NCBI RefSeq assembly: GCF_026107415.2
Contig: NZ_JAPCHX010000002.1
Location: forward strand, 186,001 to 250,000
Reading direction: 5' to 3'
DNA from: Microbacterium sp. MPKO10
GTDB taxonomy: Bacteria > Actinomycetota > Actinomycetes > Actinomycetales > Microbacteriaceae
DNA length: 64,000 bases
Shown here: in pieces, positions 1 to 8,951 of the stretch
Position numbering within the stretch: the first letter of the stretch is position 1
How the letters are laid out: each line of letters opens with the position of its first letter
Position numbers and translations under genes: made by a program
The notes under the pieces: generated by a model
What the model was told of the DNA's origin: nothing
Databases searched by the model: none
Seen by the model: only the letters and a program-made list of their open reading frames with translations

Positions 1-680
1 CGGGGCGCACCGCGGCGATCCTTCCGCTTCTGGCGCAGATCGGGGGCCCGATCGCCCTCATCGAGGTGGGAGCATCCGCCGGTCTCTGTCTGTACCCCGA
101 TCGCTACAGCCACGTGTATGACGGTGGGGTGCGCATTGACCCGGCCGACGGGCCGTCCGCGGTCGAGACGGCTTGCACCACGATGGGCGGCGTGCCGATC
201 CCGCAGGTGCTGCCGAAGATCGTGTCGCGGTCCGGCATCGATCTGAACCCGCTTGATGTCAGCGACCCCGACGACATGCGCTGGTTGCACGCGCTGATCT
301 GGCCGGGGCAGCGCGAGAGAAACCAGCGACTGGATGCTGCCGCCGCAATCGTCCGTGCCGACCCGCCGACGCTCGTGCGCGGCGATCTCAACGAGCAGAT
401 CGAGGCGCTCGTGGATGCCGTGCCGGCGGGCGTGACGCCGGTCGTGCAGCACACGGCGGTTCTCGCGTACCTCGACACGGCCGGCCGCGACCGCTTCTAC
501 GGGCAGATGGCACGATTGCCGTGCCGGTGGATCTCCCTCGAGGGGCTCGCGGTCTTTCCGCAGATCGACGCGACGATTCCGCCGCAGAAGCATCTGGACG
601 ACAACCGGTTTGTGCTCGCGCTCGACGGTCAGGCGAGGGCATTCGCCTCGGCACACGGGCAGCGGCTGCGCTGGATCTGA
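1..680 (+). CDS. DUF2332 family protein, C-terminal part (5' end outside window)
   Basis: The reading frame is open from base 3, so the gene begins before the window; the first in-frame GTG (66) lies inside the conserved segment EVGASAGLCLYPDRY and is not the start. That glycine-rich stretch, followed by further conserved blocks up to a WISLEG segment, is the signature I associate with DUF2332, a family of uncharacterised soluble proteins common in Actinomycetota. The early motif resembles a nucleotide- or SAM-binding loop, but no biochemical function is established. About 226 residues are visible. There is no same-strand neighbour close enough to suggest an operon; the next gene has its own promoter and riboswitch. 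The family call is from memory of the motif. Confidence 0.75.
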   Translation, partial: GRTAAILPLLAQIGGPIALIEVGASAGLCLYPDRYSHVYDGGVRIDPADGPSAVETACTTMGGVPIPQVLPKIVSRSGIDLNPLDVSDPDDMRWLHALIWPGQRERNQRLDAAAAIVRADPPTLVRGDLNEQIEALVDAVPAGVTPVVQHTAVLAYLDTAGRDRFYGQMARLPCRWISLEGLAVFPQIDATIPPQKHLDDNRFVLALDGQARAFASAHGQRLRWI

Positions 681-719
681 CCGCGTGAATCGCACACCGC
701 CGCGGCGACAGCATCCGCT

Positions 720-727
720 GTTATGCT
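720..727 (+). promoter_or_regulatory. Probable extended -10 promoter of glyA-folD
   Basis: TGTTATGCT reads as an extended -10 (TG, one base, TATGCT). Transcription would start near 734, exactly at the 5' edge of the riboswitch aptamer, which supports both calls. I see no good -35 hexamer, as expected for extended -10 promoters. Confidence 0.45.
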
Positions 728-730
728 GTA

Positions 731-882
731 CCCGTCGCGACTGGCGTATTGACGGACGATTCCGACGGGCTCACGCCCCCGGATGACCCGGCTCAGATGG
801 TGCACCATCGGGGAGCGACGTGCGAACCTCAGCACTGGAATCCTCAGTATTGAGGCGGATTCGGCCGCACGCCTGGGCCGAT
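731..882 (+). promoter_or_regulatory. ZTP (pfl-motif) riboswitch upstream of glyA-folD
   Basis: The 5' domain contains CGACTGGCG (738-746), a near-invariant pfl-motif block. CGTCGC (733-738) is a perfect complement of GCGACG (815-820), forming the outer P1 helix, and GGGGAGC (810-816) sits at the 3' side as in the consensus. After a linker with a small hairpin (CCTCA/TGAGG around 843-856) comes CCGCACGCCTGGGC (865-878), matching the conserved CCGCCTGGGC pseudoknot/ligand block. ZTP riboswitches sense the purine intermediate ZMP/ZTP, which accumulates when 10-formyl-THF is short, and are known upstream of glyA, folD and purH. The genes downstream fit this exactly. I did not resolve the expression platform; it may mask the glyA Shine-Dalgarno at 908-914. 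Confidence 0.88.
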
Positions 883-919
883 ATGGGGTTACCCGTCCGT
901 CTGTCACAAAGGAGCCAGA

Positions 920-2191
920 ATGACCGATACGTTCAACGCGCCGCTGTCGGAGGTCGATCCCGAGATCGCCGCCGTGCTCGACCAGGAGCTCGGCCGCCAG
1001 CGCGACTACCTCGAGATGATCGCGAGCGAGAACTTCGTTCCCGTCTCAGTGCTGCAGTCGCAGGGATCCGTACTCACCAACAAGTACGCCGAAGGCTACC
1101 CCGGGCGCCGCTACTACGGCGGCTGCGAGTTTGTCGACGTCGCCGAGTCGCTCGCGATCGAGCGCGCGAAGTCGCTGTTCGGCGCCGAGTATGCGAATGT
1201 TCAGCCGCACTCCGGCGCGAGCGCCAATGCTGCGGTGCTCTCGGCGATCGCGACACCGGGCGACACGATCCTCGGCCTCGAGCTTGCCCACGGCGGCCAC
1301 CTCACGCACGGGATGAAGCTTAACTTCTCGGGCAAGCTCTACAACGCCGTCTCGTACGGCGTCGACCCCGAGACCTGCCTCGTCGACATGAACGTCGTGC
1401 GTGACAAGGCGCTCGAGCACAAGCCGAAGGTCATCATCGCGGGCTGGTCCGCTTACCCGCGGCAGCTCGACTTCGCCGCGTTCCGCGAGATCGCCGACGA
1501 AGTGGGCGCGACGCTCTGGGTCGACATGGCGCACTTCGCCGGCCTCGTCGCCGCGGGGCTGCACCCCTCGCCCGTTCCGTACGCCGACGTCGTGTCGTCG
1601 ACGGTGCACAAGACCATCGGCGGGCCGCGCTCCGGCTTCATCGTGTCGCGCGACACCGCACTGGCGAAGAAGCTCAATTCAAACGTCTTTCCCGGTCAGC
1701 AGGGCGGGCCTCTCATGCACGTGATCGCCGCGAAGGCGACGGCGTTCCTGCTGGCAGCATCCGATGATTTCCGTGACCGCCAAGAGCGCACGGTCTCGGG
1801 CGCGAAGCTTCTCGCCGAGGCACTCACCTCTGACGAGTCGCGCGCCGCGGGCGTCAACGTGCTCACTGGCGGCACCGATGTGCACCTCGTGCTCGCCGAT
1901 CTGCGCGAGAGCGAACTGTCGGGGCAGGATGCCGAGAATCGCCTGCACGAGGTCGGCATCACGGTGAACAAGAACTCGGTGCCCTTCGACCCGCGCCCGC
2001 CCATGGTGACGAGCGGCATGCGCATCGGCACACCGGCGCTCGCGACGCGCGGATTCGGCGACAAGGAGTTCGCCGAGGTCGCCGACATCATTGCGCAGGC
2101 AATGCGCCCGGATGCCGACATCGCCACGCTGCGCGGCCGGGTCTCGACCCTCACCGAGGCGTTCCCGCTGTACCCCGAGCTGCAGCAGTAG
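920..2191 (+). CDS. glyA: Serine hydroxymethyltransferase
   Basis: Cytosolic PLP enzyme that converts serine and tetrahydrofolate to glycine and 5,10-methylene-THF, the main entry to one-carbon metabolism. The protein is 423 residues, normal for bacterial GlyA. It shows the N-terminal LEMIASENF and [14 protein letters not shown] blocks, the SGASAN substrate segment, and [13 protein letters not shown] with the PLP-binding lysine at about residue 231. The ATG at 920 has an ideal AAAGGAG Shine-Dalgarno at 908-914. folD follows 12 bases after the stop, so the two are cotranscribed under the ZTP riboswitch: a lack of folate one-carbon units should switch on both. Nothing unusual was seen in the sequence. 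Confidence 0.97.
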   Translation: MTDTFNAPLSEVDPEIAAVLDQELGRQRDYLEMIASENFVPVSVLQSQGSVLTNKYAEGYPGRRYYGGCEFVDVAESLAIERAKSLFGAEYANVQPHSGASANAAVLSAIATPGDTILGLELAHGGHLTHGMKLNFSGKLYNAVSYGVDPETCLVDMNVVRDKALEHKPKVIIAGWSAYPRQLDFAAFREIADEVGATLWVDMAHFAGLVAAGLHPSPVPYADVVSSTVHKTIGGPRSGFIVSRDTALAKKLNSNVFPGQQGGPLMHVIAAKATAFLLAASDDFRDRQERTVSGAKLLAEALTSDESRAAGVNVLTGGTDVHLVLADLRESELSGQDAENRLHEVGITVNKNSVPFDPRPPMVTSGMRIGTPALATRGFGDKEFAEVADIIAQAMRPDADIATLRGRVSTLTEAFPLYPELQQ

Positions 2192-2203
2192 GGCGGGCAG
2201 CGA

Positions 2204-3085
2204 ATGAGCGCAACGATTCTCGACGGGCGGGCAGCCGCCGCCGATATCAAAGCAGAGCTCACCGAACGCGCGGCGGCGCTCGCCGCGAAGGGCGTGACGC
2301 CCGGAATCGCGACGGTGCTGGTCGGCGCCGACCCGGCATCCCAGCTCTATGTCGGAATGAAGCACAAGCAGTCGACGGCGATCGGCATGAACTCGATGCA
2401 GCGCGAGCTGCCCGCGGACGCCACGCAGGAGCAGGTCGAACAGCTGATCGACGAGCTGAACGCCGACCCCGACTGCCACGGGTACATTGTGCAGCTGCCG
2501 CTGCCGAAGCACATCGACACCGACAGCATCCTCGAGCGAATCGACCCGGCGAAGGATGCTGACGGGCTGCACCCCACCAACCTCGGCCGGCTGGTGCTCA
2601 ACGTGAACGGCCCGATCGACACGCCGCTGCCGTGCACGCCACGCGGGGTGATCGAGCTGCTGTTGCGTAACGACTACGACCTGAAGGGCAAGCACGTCGT
2701 CGTCGTGGGGCGCGGCGTGACGATCGGTCGTTCGATCGGGCTGCTGCTGACGCGCCGTGAGCTCAACGCGACGGTCACGCTGACGCACACGGGCACCGTC
2801 GACATGCCGCAGTACCTGCGCCAGGCCGATGTCATCGTCGCTGCGGCGGGAGTGAAGCACTTGATTCGCCCCGAAGACGTGAAGCCGGGTGCCGCGGTGC
2901 TCGACGTGGGCGTGACGCGCGAAGAGAGCCCAGACGGCGGCAAGGCGAAGGTCTTCGGTGACGTCGCTCCCGGCGTTGCCGAGGTCGCGGGCTACGTGTC
3001 GCCGAACCCCGGCGGAGTGGGCCCCATGACGGTGGCGCTGCTGATGACGAACGTGGTTGAGGCGGCGGAGCGCGCCACGCGCTGA
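2204..3085 (+). CDS. folD: Bifunctional methylene-THF dehydrogenase / methenyl-THF cyclohydrolase
   Basis: Soluble NADP-dependent enzyme that takes the 5,10-methylene-THF made by GlyA to 10-formyl-THF for purine and formyl-Met synthesis. The protein is 293 residues, slightly longer than the usual ~285. YVGMKHK (49-55) carries the catalytic Tyr and Lys pair, QLPLPKHID is the conserved folate-site PLP segment, and [11 protein letters not shown] is the Rossmann nucleotide loop (a variant of the usual GRSxxVGxP). NPGGVGPMT near the C terminus is the family signature. The start is ATG 2204, 12 bases after glyA, with only a weak GGGCGGG-type ribosome site, suggesting coupling to glyA. It forms one transcription unit with glyA. 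Confidence 0.96.
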   Translation: MSATILDGRAAAADIKAELTERAAALAAKGVTPGIATVLVGADPASQLYVGMKHKQSTAIGMNSMQRELPADATQEQVEQLIDELNADPDCHGYIVQLPLPKHIDTDSILERIDPAKDADGLHPTNLGRLVLNVNGPIDTPLPCTPRGVIELLLRNDYDLKGKHVVVVGRGVTIGRSIGLLLTRRELNATVTLTHTGTVDMPQYLRQADVIVAAAGVKHLIRPEDVKPGAAVLDVGVTREESPDGGKAKVFGDVAPGVAEVAGYVSPNPGGVGPMTVALLMTNVVEAAERATR

Positions 3086-3202
3086 CGCTGCCTGCGAAGC
3101 GCTGCGCGAACAGGCACCTCATGCACGCTGATGCGGGCTGGCTGCCGGCGCTGGCTGTCCGCTGAAGTCCGCTGCGTGCGCGGAGAGGCCGCCTGTTGCT
3201 CG

Positions 3203-3285
3203 CCCGTCACTCCAGAAAAGTGAGGTGCAGGAACTGGCGGCCACGAGCGTCGGCGAGACCCACCACTTTCTGCACCTCACTTCTG
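3203..3285. repeat. 83-bp intergenic repeat, copy 1
   Basis: This 83-bp block and the one at 3458-3540 have equal length and are about 85% identical by eye. The ends are inverted: CAGAAAAGTGAGGTGCAG near the left edge faces CTGCACCTCACTTCTG at the right edge, so each copy can fold into a long hairpin. The whole 3086-3560 stretch between folD and ppc holds no convincing gene; ORFs there are antisense extensions of ppc or lack coding features. It resembles a REP/MITE-like dispersed palindromic element; I cannot name the family. Confidence 0.7.
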
Positions 3286-3457
3286 TGGCGTGGCCTGCGC
3301 AGCATCCCTGAGCGTGTGACGTTCACGCGGGGCTACGGCAGCCGCGGCACAAGAGCAGGAGCGTACTCAGCTGCTGACGAAGCATCCACAGCCGGGGCCG
3401 GCACGGCGGCCCGCGACGCTTCTCGCCTCAGTAGCCCGTCAGACCAGACCTCAGCGG

Positions 3458-3540
3458 CCCGTCAGACCAGAAAAGTGAGATGCAGCAGATGGCGGCCACG
3501 AGTGCCGGCGGGACCCGCCACTTTCTGCAACTCACTCCTG
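3458..3540. repeat. 83-bp intergenic repeat, copy 2
   Basis: Second copy of the element at 3203-3285, in the same orientation and of identical length. Here the arms read AGAAAAGTGAGATGCAG and CTGCAACTCACTCCTG: the changes in the two arms are not compensatory, so the hairpin is somewhat weaker. Its right end stops 20 bases before the ppc stop codon (minus strand, 3561), so it could act as a transcription terminator or mRNA 3'-end stabiliser for ppc. Confidence 0.65.
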
Positions 3541-3560
3541 CGGACGCGCAGACTGCGACG

Positions 3561-6236
3561 TCAGCCGGTGTTCTGCAGGCCCGCAGCCACTCCGTTGACC
3601 GAGAGCAGCAGCAGGTTGCGCGCCTGGTCGATCGTCGCCTCTGTCTGCTGCGTGGCCGCACCGCGCAGGGTGCGCAGGGCGCGCAGCTGCAGCAGCGACA
3701 GCGCGTCGACGTACGGGCTGCGCAGACGCACAGCGCGCTGCAGCACGTGGCGGTTGTCGAGAAGCTCGTCGCTGCCCGTTGCGATGAGCGACCACTCGCG
3801 GGTGAGCTCCATCTCGGCGAGCACCAGCGCGGCGAGGTCGTCGCGGTCGCCGAGCTGCAAGTAGCGCTCGGCAATGCGCGGATCCGTCTTCGCCAGCGAC
3901 ATCTGCACGTTGTCGATCATCGTCGTGAACAGCGGCCATTCGCGATACGCTTTCTGCAGCTGCTCGCGGTCGCCCACCGCCTTCAGCGCGGTGCCGAGAC
4001 CGAACCAGCCAGCGAGGTTGATGCGGGCCTGCGACCACGAGAACACCCACGGAATGGCCCGCAGATCCTCGAGCGACTCCACAGAGAGGCCTCGGCGGGC
4101 CGGGCGCGAGCCGAGCGGAAGCAGCCCGACTTCCTCTTGCGGGGTGACCTCGGCGAACCACGGCGCGAAGTTCTCGGCGTGGACGAGCTCGTAGAAGCGC
4201 TCGCGGCTTGCGGCATCCATCACCTGAGCCATGTCGCTGAACGCCGTCGCCGCGTTTGCGTTGAGCTCACCGTTCGACGGGCTTGACGCCAGCAGCGTGG
4301 CCGAGGCGATCTGCTCGAGATGGCGCAACGCGATCGTCGGGTTGCCGTACTGCGCGAAGATGACCTCGCCCTGCTCGGTGAGCTTGAAACGACCGTCGAC
4401 CGAGCCGGGCGGCTGCGACAGCACTGCCTCGTTCGCCGGCCCGCCGCCGCGGCCCATGGCGCCACCTCGACCGTGGAACAGGGTGAGACGGATGCCGCTG
4501 CGCTCTGCCCAGCGGGCAATCGCGTCTTGAGCTTCGTACAGTGTGAGCGTCGCCGATACCGGGCCGACGTCTTTCGACGAATCGGAGTAGCCGAGCATGA
4601 CCTCGAGGCGACGGTCTGTTGCCTCGAGGCGCTGCTTCACCTCGGGCAGCTCGATCATCTTCTCGAGAATCTCGGGCGCGTTCTTGAGATCGTTGAACGT
4701 CTCGAACAGCGGAATGACGTCGAGCACCGGCGTCTCGCCGTCGCCGAACGCGTAACGCGCGAGGCGGTGCACGTTCGAGATGTCGGCGACTTCTTGCGTG
4801 AACGAGATGATGTAGCGCCGGGCGGCGTTCACACCGTAGCGCGTTTGCAGAGCGCCCATCGTACGGAAGACATCGAGAACCTCGTCTGTCATCTCGCTCG
4901 GCTGAACGCCCCGATCAAGCTCGTCGAGCGCCTGACGGTGCACCTTCGAGTGCTGGCGCACCTCGAGCTCGGCGAGGTGGAAGCCGAAGGTCTCCACCTG
5001 CCAGATCAGGCCCTGCACGTCGCCATAGGCGCTGCGCTTGTCGCCAGCGGCCACGAGCGAGTTCTGCACGATGCGCAGATCGTCGAGAAGCTCTTCCGGG
5101 CCGGAGTACGCGAGGTCGGCATTGCGGCCGCGGGTCGCTGCGATGCGCTCCGCCACCATCAGCACGACGCGACGGTGCGGTTCGTTGGGGGAGCGCGTCG
5201 CGATCTCGCTCGTGAGCTCATCGGCGAGAGAACGCTGGCGCTGCCACAGCTTCACCAGCTCGGGGCTCGGCGCCGTGTCGCCCGCGTCGAGCGTCAGCAT
5301 CCTGCCCACCCGGGTCGCCGCGTGCTCGAGGCCGAGCAGAACGTGCTCCGACTGAATGGCAGCGGCCTGCCTGGTGATCTTCGCCGTGACGTTCGGGTTG
5401 CCGTCGCGGTCGGCGCCGATCCACGAGCCGAAGCGCACGAAGGCGTGCGAGCGCGGGGGAAGAGTGCCTGCCGCCTTGCCCGTGAGCCGGTCGTCGATGA
5501 GGCGGTAGATGCGCGGCATCGCCTCGAACAGCGTCTGATCGAAGATGTTCATCGCTGTGCGCACCTCGTCGAGAGGCGTCGGGCGGGTGGAACGCAGCGG
5601 CGCCGTGCGGAACAGCACGTTGACCTCGGCGAGAAGCGAGCGCTTGTTCTCGCTGCGAACGTTCTCGCCGAGCCGCGGGTCGTCGTTCTCGGCGATGAGC
5701 TCGCTGATGCGGCGGATCGACGAGGCGACGGCACGCCGACGTGCCTCGGTAGGGTGCGCCGTGAGCACGGGGCGAAACTCCAGGCCGTCGAGCATCCGCT
5801 GCGCGCCGTCGTCGCCCAGTTCGTCGACGAGCGCGTTCATCGTCGAGGTGAAGGATGCCCCGACATCGTCGCCCTCGTCGGGGTTGCGGCCTTGCAGCAC
5901 GCGAACGCGGTGGCGTTCCTCTGCGAGATTCACGAGGTGGAAGTAGCACGTGAACGCACGCGCCACCTCTTCAGCACGCTCGGGCGAGAACGACGCGACG
6001 AGCTTCTCGGCATCCGTAAATGCTTCAGCGTCTCCGTTCTCATAGGCAGCGATGGTGAGGCTGCGCAGCTTCTCGACATCATCGAGCAGATCGTCGCCGC
6101 CCGCTTCGATGAGCACGCGGCCGAGCAGTTCGCCAAGGTATCGGACGTCTGAGCGCAGGGCGTCGGGAATCTCCAATTTGCGGGGGGCCGCTTGGATGAT
6201 CGAGATTGCCGACGTTGAAGGGTATGAGTCAGTCAT
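3561..6236 (-). CDS. ppc: Phosphoenolpyruvate carboxylase
   Basis: Anaplerotic enzyme: PEP plus bicarbonate to oxaloacetate. At 891 residues it is in the usual bacterial range (about 880-930). Signatures in order: VLTAHPTEARRRAV with the catalytic His at about 161, GSWIGADRDGNPNVT, LGYSDSSKDVGPV, FHGRGGAMGRGGGP at about 583-596, and the obligatory C-terminal QNTG that reaches into the active site. The start is ATG (6234-6236) preceded on the minus strand by GGAGAACG as Shine-Dalgarno. Monocistronic: downstream are the 83-bp repeats, upstream is the 3' end of galK transcribed toward it, 154 bases away. ppc could receive read-through from galTK. Confidence 0.98.
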   Translation of the reverse strand: MTDSYPSTSAISIIQAAPRKLEIPDALRSDVRYLGELLGRVLIEAGGDDLLDDVEKLRSLTIAAYENGDAEAFTDAEKLVASFSPERAEEVARAFTCYFHLVNLAEERHRVRVLQGRNPDEGDDVGASFTSTMNALVDELGDDGAQRMLDGLEFRPVLTAHPTEARRRAVASSIRRISELIAENDDPRLGENVRSENKRSLLAEVNVLFRTAPLRSTRPTPLDEVRTAMNIFDQTLFEAMPRIYRLIDDRLTGKAAGTLPPRSHAFVRFGSWIGADRDGNPNVTAKITRQAAAIQSEHVLLGLEHAATRVGRMLTLDAGDTAPSPELVKLWQRQRSLADELTSEIATRSPNEPHRRVVLMVAERIAATRGRNADLAYSGPEELLDDLRIVQNSLVAAGDKRSAYGDVQGLIWQVETFGFHLAELEVRQHSKVHRQALDELDRGVQPSEMTDEVLDVFRTMGALQTRYGVNAARRYIISFTQEVADISNVHRLARYAFGDGETPVLDVIPLFETFNDLKNAPEILEKMIELPEVKQRLEATDRRLEVMLGYSDSSKDVGPVSATLTLYEAQDAIARWAERSGIRLTLFHGRGGAMGRGGGPANEAVLSQPPGSVDGRFKLTEQGEVIFAQYGNPTIALRHLEQIASATLLASSPSNGELNANAATAFSDMAQVMDAASRERFYELVHAENFAPWFAEVTPQEEVGLLPLGSRPARRGLSVESLEDLRAIPWVFSWSQARINLAGWFGLGTALKAVGDREQLQKAYREWPLFTTMIDNVQMSLAKTDPRIAERYLQLGDRDDLAALVLAEMELTREWSLIATGSDELLDNRHVLQRAVRLRSPYVDALSLLQLRALRTLRGAATQQTEATIDQARNLLLLSVNGVAAGLQNTG

Positions 6237-6390
6237 CGTTCTCCGAGGCTAGCGAGAGTTCGCCCTATCGCGTAATCGAGGTTCGTTTTGTGACGCGATG
6301 CTTCGCTGTCGCGAGTCGAGCCGCTCGACCGCGAACCAGCACGTTCCGGATGCTGTCACAGCAGCGTCGACATCCGGTCACTGCGCGGTT

Positions 6391-7566
6391 TCAGAAGACG
6401 CGGCCCGCACCGTCGGACGGATGCACGGTGAAGCACTCCGGCGCCCGGAAGCCGGCGTCGGAGAACGCCCGCAAAACAGCATCCGCCACCCGTTCGACAC
6501 GGTCGTGCGAGACGAGGGCGATGGCCGCACCGCCGAACCCACCGCCTGTCATGCGTGCCCCAACAGCGCCGTTTGCCTGCGCCGTTTCGACCGCGAGGTC
6601 GAGCTCGGGCACAGAGATCTCGAAGTCATCCCGCATCGAGACGTGAGACGCGTTCAGAAGGTCTCCAATTGCGCTCGGGCCGCTCGTGCGCAGTACCCGC
6701 ACGGTGTCGAGCACACGCTGGTTCTCGGTGATGATGTGCCGCACGCGGCGGAACGTCTCGTCGTCAAGCTCACGCTCGGCACGCTCGAGGTCATCGATGT
6801 CGAGGTCGCGCAGGCTCGGCACGCCCATGAGGCGCGCACCCTTCTCGCACGAGGCTCGTCGCTCTGCGTAGCCGCCCGTTGCGTGTGCATGGTCGACGCG
6901 CGTGTTCATGACGAGCAGCTCGAGACCGTGCTTTTCGAAGCCGAGCTCGATCACCTCGGAATCCAGCGAGCGGCAGTCGAGAAAGACGCCGTGGTCGCGT
7001 GTGCCGAACAGCGATGCGCTTTCGTCCATGATGCCCGTCGGGGCGCCGACCGCCTTGTTCTCTGCCAGCTGGCCGACGCGCGCGAGCGTAGCGCGGTCGA
7101 ACTCCAGCCGCCACTCGTCGTTCAACGCGACCGCGATGGCGCACATGAGCGCCGCAGACGACGAGAGGCCGGCACCCGCCGGAACGTCAGAGGCGATGTG
7201 AGCGTCGAACCCGCGTACACCCGTCAGACCGGCACCGAAGTGCCGCAGTGCCCAGATCACGCCGAGCGGGTAGGCCGACCAGCCGTTCAGTGTGCCCGCG
7301 GTGAGTTCATCGACGTCGAGTGCATCGAGGGAGATTTCGGCAACAGTATCCGAGAAATCTGTCGAGAGCCGCACCACGCGATCATCACGAGTTCGCATCG
7401 CGACGGCGGTGGAACGGTCGATCGCGAAGGGAAAGACGAAGCCGTCGTTGTAGTCGGTGTGTTCGCCAATGAGGTTGACGCGGCCGGGGCCACGCCAGAC
7501 GCCGTCGGGGGCGCTGTCGTAGCGAACAGCGAACGAGTCTGCGGTCGAGCGGGGGGAGGTCATCAT
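6391..7566 (-). CDS. galK: Galactokinase
   Basis: GHMP-family kinase phosphorylating galactose to galactose 1-phosphate (Leloir pathway). I place the start at the ATG at 7564-7566, whose first bases overlap the galT stop in an ATGA arrangement; a longer frame upstream only reads through the 3' end of galT in another phase and gives Arg/His-rich junk. The 391-residue protein shows the galactose-binding signature GPGRVNLIGEHTDYNDGF, the ATP loop PAGAGLSSSAAL, and the C-terminal GHMP motif MTGGGFGGAAIAL. Length is normal for GalK. It is translationally coupled to galT. No galE or galM is seen nearby, so the epimerase must be elsewhere in the genome. Confidence 0.96.
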   Translation of the reverse strand: MMTSPRSTADSFAVRYDSAPDGVWRGPGRVNLIGEHTDYNDGFVFPFAIDRSTAVAMRTRDDRVVRLSTDFSDTVAEISLDALDVDELTAGTLNGWSAYPLGVIWALRHFGAGLTGVRGFDAHIASDVPAGAGLSSSAALMCAIAVALNDEWRLEFDRATLARVGQLAENKAVGAPTGIMDESASLFGTRDHGVFLDCRSLDSEVIELGFEKHGLELLVMNTRVDHAHATGGYAERRASCEKGARLMGVPSLRDLDIDDLERAERELDDETFRRVRHIITENQRVLDTVRVLRTSGPSAIGDLLNASHVSMRDDFEISVPELDLAVETAQANGAVGARMTGGGFGGAAIALVSHDRVERVADAVLRAFSDAGFRAPECFTVHPSDGAGRVF

Positions 7567-8750
7567 CGTGCGTCCTGATCGAGTGTGGATGCTGCGGGTT
7601 CGACGGGGTGTGCGACGTCGGCACGTGCAATGGCATCGCGCAGGTTCTGCGCCGCCTTCTCGGGCGGAATGTCGCCGATCCACGCGCCCATCGCCGCCTC
7701 AGAACCAGCGAGGTACTTGAGCTTGTCTGCTGCTCGACGCGGCGACGTGAGCTGAAGCATCAGCCGCATCTCACCGCGCGCGACGTTGACCGGGGCCTGG
7801 TGCCACGCGGCGATGTACGGTGTCGGCGTGTCGTAGAGCGCATCGACGCCGCGCAGTAGTCGCAGATAGAGCACGGCGAGCTCGTCGCGTTCATCGGCCG
7901 ACGTCTCGGTGAAGTCGGCGACGTGCCGATGCGGCAGCATGTGCACTTCGACGGGCCATCGTGCGGCGAACGGAACGAAGGCGCTCCAGTGATCGCCGCG
8001 CAGCAGCATCCGCTCGCCCGCCTGCTCGCGCTTGAGAATGTCGGCGAACAGCGTGGGGCCGTACGAATCGATGGCGTCAAGCATCTGGCGCGTGCGCGGA
8101 GTGATGTACGGGTACGAGTAGATCTGGCCGTGAGGATGCTGCAGAGTCACGCCGATCTCGACGCCCCTGTTCTCGAACGGGAACACCTGACGCACGCCGG
8201 CGAGAGAACTGAGTGCCCGCGTGCGCTCTGCCCAGGCCTCGATGACGGTGCGGGCTCGGGTGCGGCTCAGCGATCCGAACGAGCCTTCGCGCTCGGGCGA
8301 GAAGCACACGACTTCGCAGCGCCCGACCGAGGTGCGGGTACGCTCGAGGCCGACGCGCGTGAGGTCGTAGAGGCCGCGCGGCTCATTGTCGTCGCGCAGC
8401 AGCGGGCCGAACGAGGGGGACCTGTTCTCGAACACCGCAACGTCATATTCGTTGGGGACTTCCGAGGGGTTGGTGGGTGTCTGCGGTGCGAGCGGGTCGA
8501 GCTCGGCCGGCGGCAGAAATGCGCGGTTCTGGCGTGCGGCTGCAATCGACACCCACTCGCCGGTCAGGGCGTCCTGGCGCATCGTCGCCGTGGGCGGGCG
8601 CGCATCGAGTTCGCGCGTGTCAGCGCTGCGCTCGGGTGGAAGCGTCGAGTCGGGATCATCGAAGTAGATGATGTCGCGGCCGTCGGCGAGCGTATGCGAC
8701 TGGCTGGTGATTCCGCCGGTGAGCTCTGCGATGTGGGGGGTGTGAGGCAT
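7563..8750 (-). CDS. galT: Galactose-1-phosphate uridylyltransferase
   Basis: HIT-superfamily nucleotidyltransferase exchanging UMP between UDP-glucose and galactose 1-phosphate. The active-site HPHGQ motif, with the uridylylated histidine, is at about residues 203-207. ALTGEWVSIAAARQNR near residue 60 and FENRGVEIGVTLQHPH are typical class I GalT blocks. Its 395 residues are slightly longer than the E. coli enzyme (about 350). The start ATG at 8748-8750 is preceded by GAAG on the minus strand at a usable distance. It is first of a two-gene operon with galK and is divergent from a DeoR-type regulator across about 200 bases, so that regulator is the likely controller. Confidence 0.95.
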   Translation of the reverse strand: MPHTPHIAELTGGITSQSHTLADGRDIIYFDDPDSTLPPERSADTRELDARPPTATMRQDALTGEWVSIAAARQNRAFLPPAELDPLAPQTPTNPSEVPNEYDVAVFENRSPSFGPLLRDDNEPRGLYDLTRVGLERTRTSVGRCEVVCFSPEREGSFGSLSRTRARTVIEAWAERTRALSSLAGVRQVFPFENRGVEIGVTLQHPHGQIYSYPYITPRTRQMLDAIDSYGPTLFADILKREQAGERMLLRGDHWSAFVPFAARWPVEVHMLPHRHVADFTETSADERDELAVLYLRLLRGVDALYDTPTPYIAAWHQAPVNVARGEMRLMLQLTSPRRAADKLKYLAGSEAAMGAWIGDIPPEKAAQNLRDAIARADVAHPVEPAASTLDQDAR

Positions 8751-8812
8751 AAAGTTCTTCGAGTCAGATCGTTCGCGCGGGCTGCGCTTCCGGTGCGCCC
8801 ATCGCGCCGGAA

Positions 8813-8840
8813 GCGCTCCAGTATCGGTTGTGCGCTACAG
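8813..8840. repeat. Dispersed intergenic repeat unit (GCGCTCCAGTATCGG family)
   Basis: The 28 bases 8813-8840 match 57743-57770 at about 23 positions (GCGCTCCAGT, TCGG, TGTGCGC and the final CAG blocks), and share the GTGCGCTCC core with the palindrome at 33731-33780. Flanking sequence 8841-8890 carries further CGCGCACATCA and TTCTGGCGCGC pieces. All copies are intergenic. Confidence 0.5.
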
Positions 8841-8910
8841 AAACTTTTGGCGCGCACATCACGTTCTGGCGCGCTTGTCTGCTTCTGTGGCTCCTTCAGA
8901 ATCTATCGCT

Positions 8911-8926
8911 TACTTATTGAAAAGTA
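8911..8926. promoter_or_regulatory. AT-rich inverted repeat between galT and the DeoR-type gene; candidate operator
   Basis: TACTT-N6-AAGTA lies in the only AT-rich stretch (about 8905-8945) of the divergent intergenic region. DeoR-family repressors typically bind AT-rich repeats overlapping divergent promoters. Binding is inference. Confidence 0.4.
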
Positions 8927-8951
8927 AAGATAAATAAACGAAACTACAGAT

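Noticed and set aside
1679-2860. 393-codon minus-strand ORF across glyA and folD
   Set aside because: Spans two well-identified genes on the other strand and has no motif or ribosome site.
3196-3864. 222-codon plus-strand ORF running from the 83-bp repeats into ppc
   Set aside because: Consists of repeat DNA plus antisense ppc; repeats would translate in different phases.
4320-6152. 610-codon ORF on the plus strand opposite ppc
   Set aside because: It is a GC-driven antisense frame over an unmistakable ppc; the translation is Arg/Glu/Leu/Val-rich without motifs.
6237-6390. Possible gene between galK and ppc
   Set aside because: 154 bases with no start-stop frame having a ribosome site; in-frame extensions are antisense to galK.
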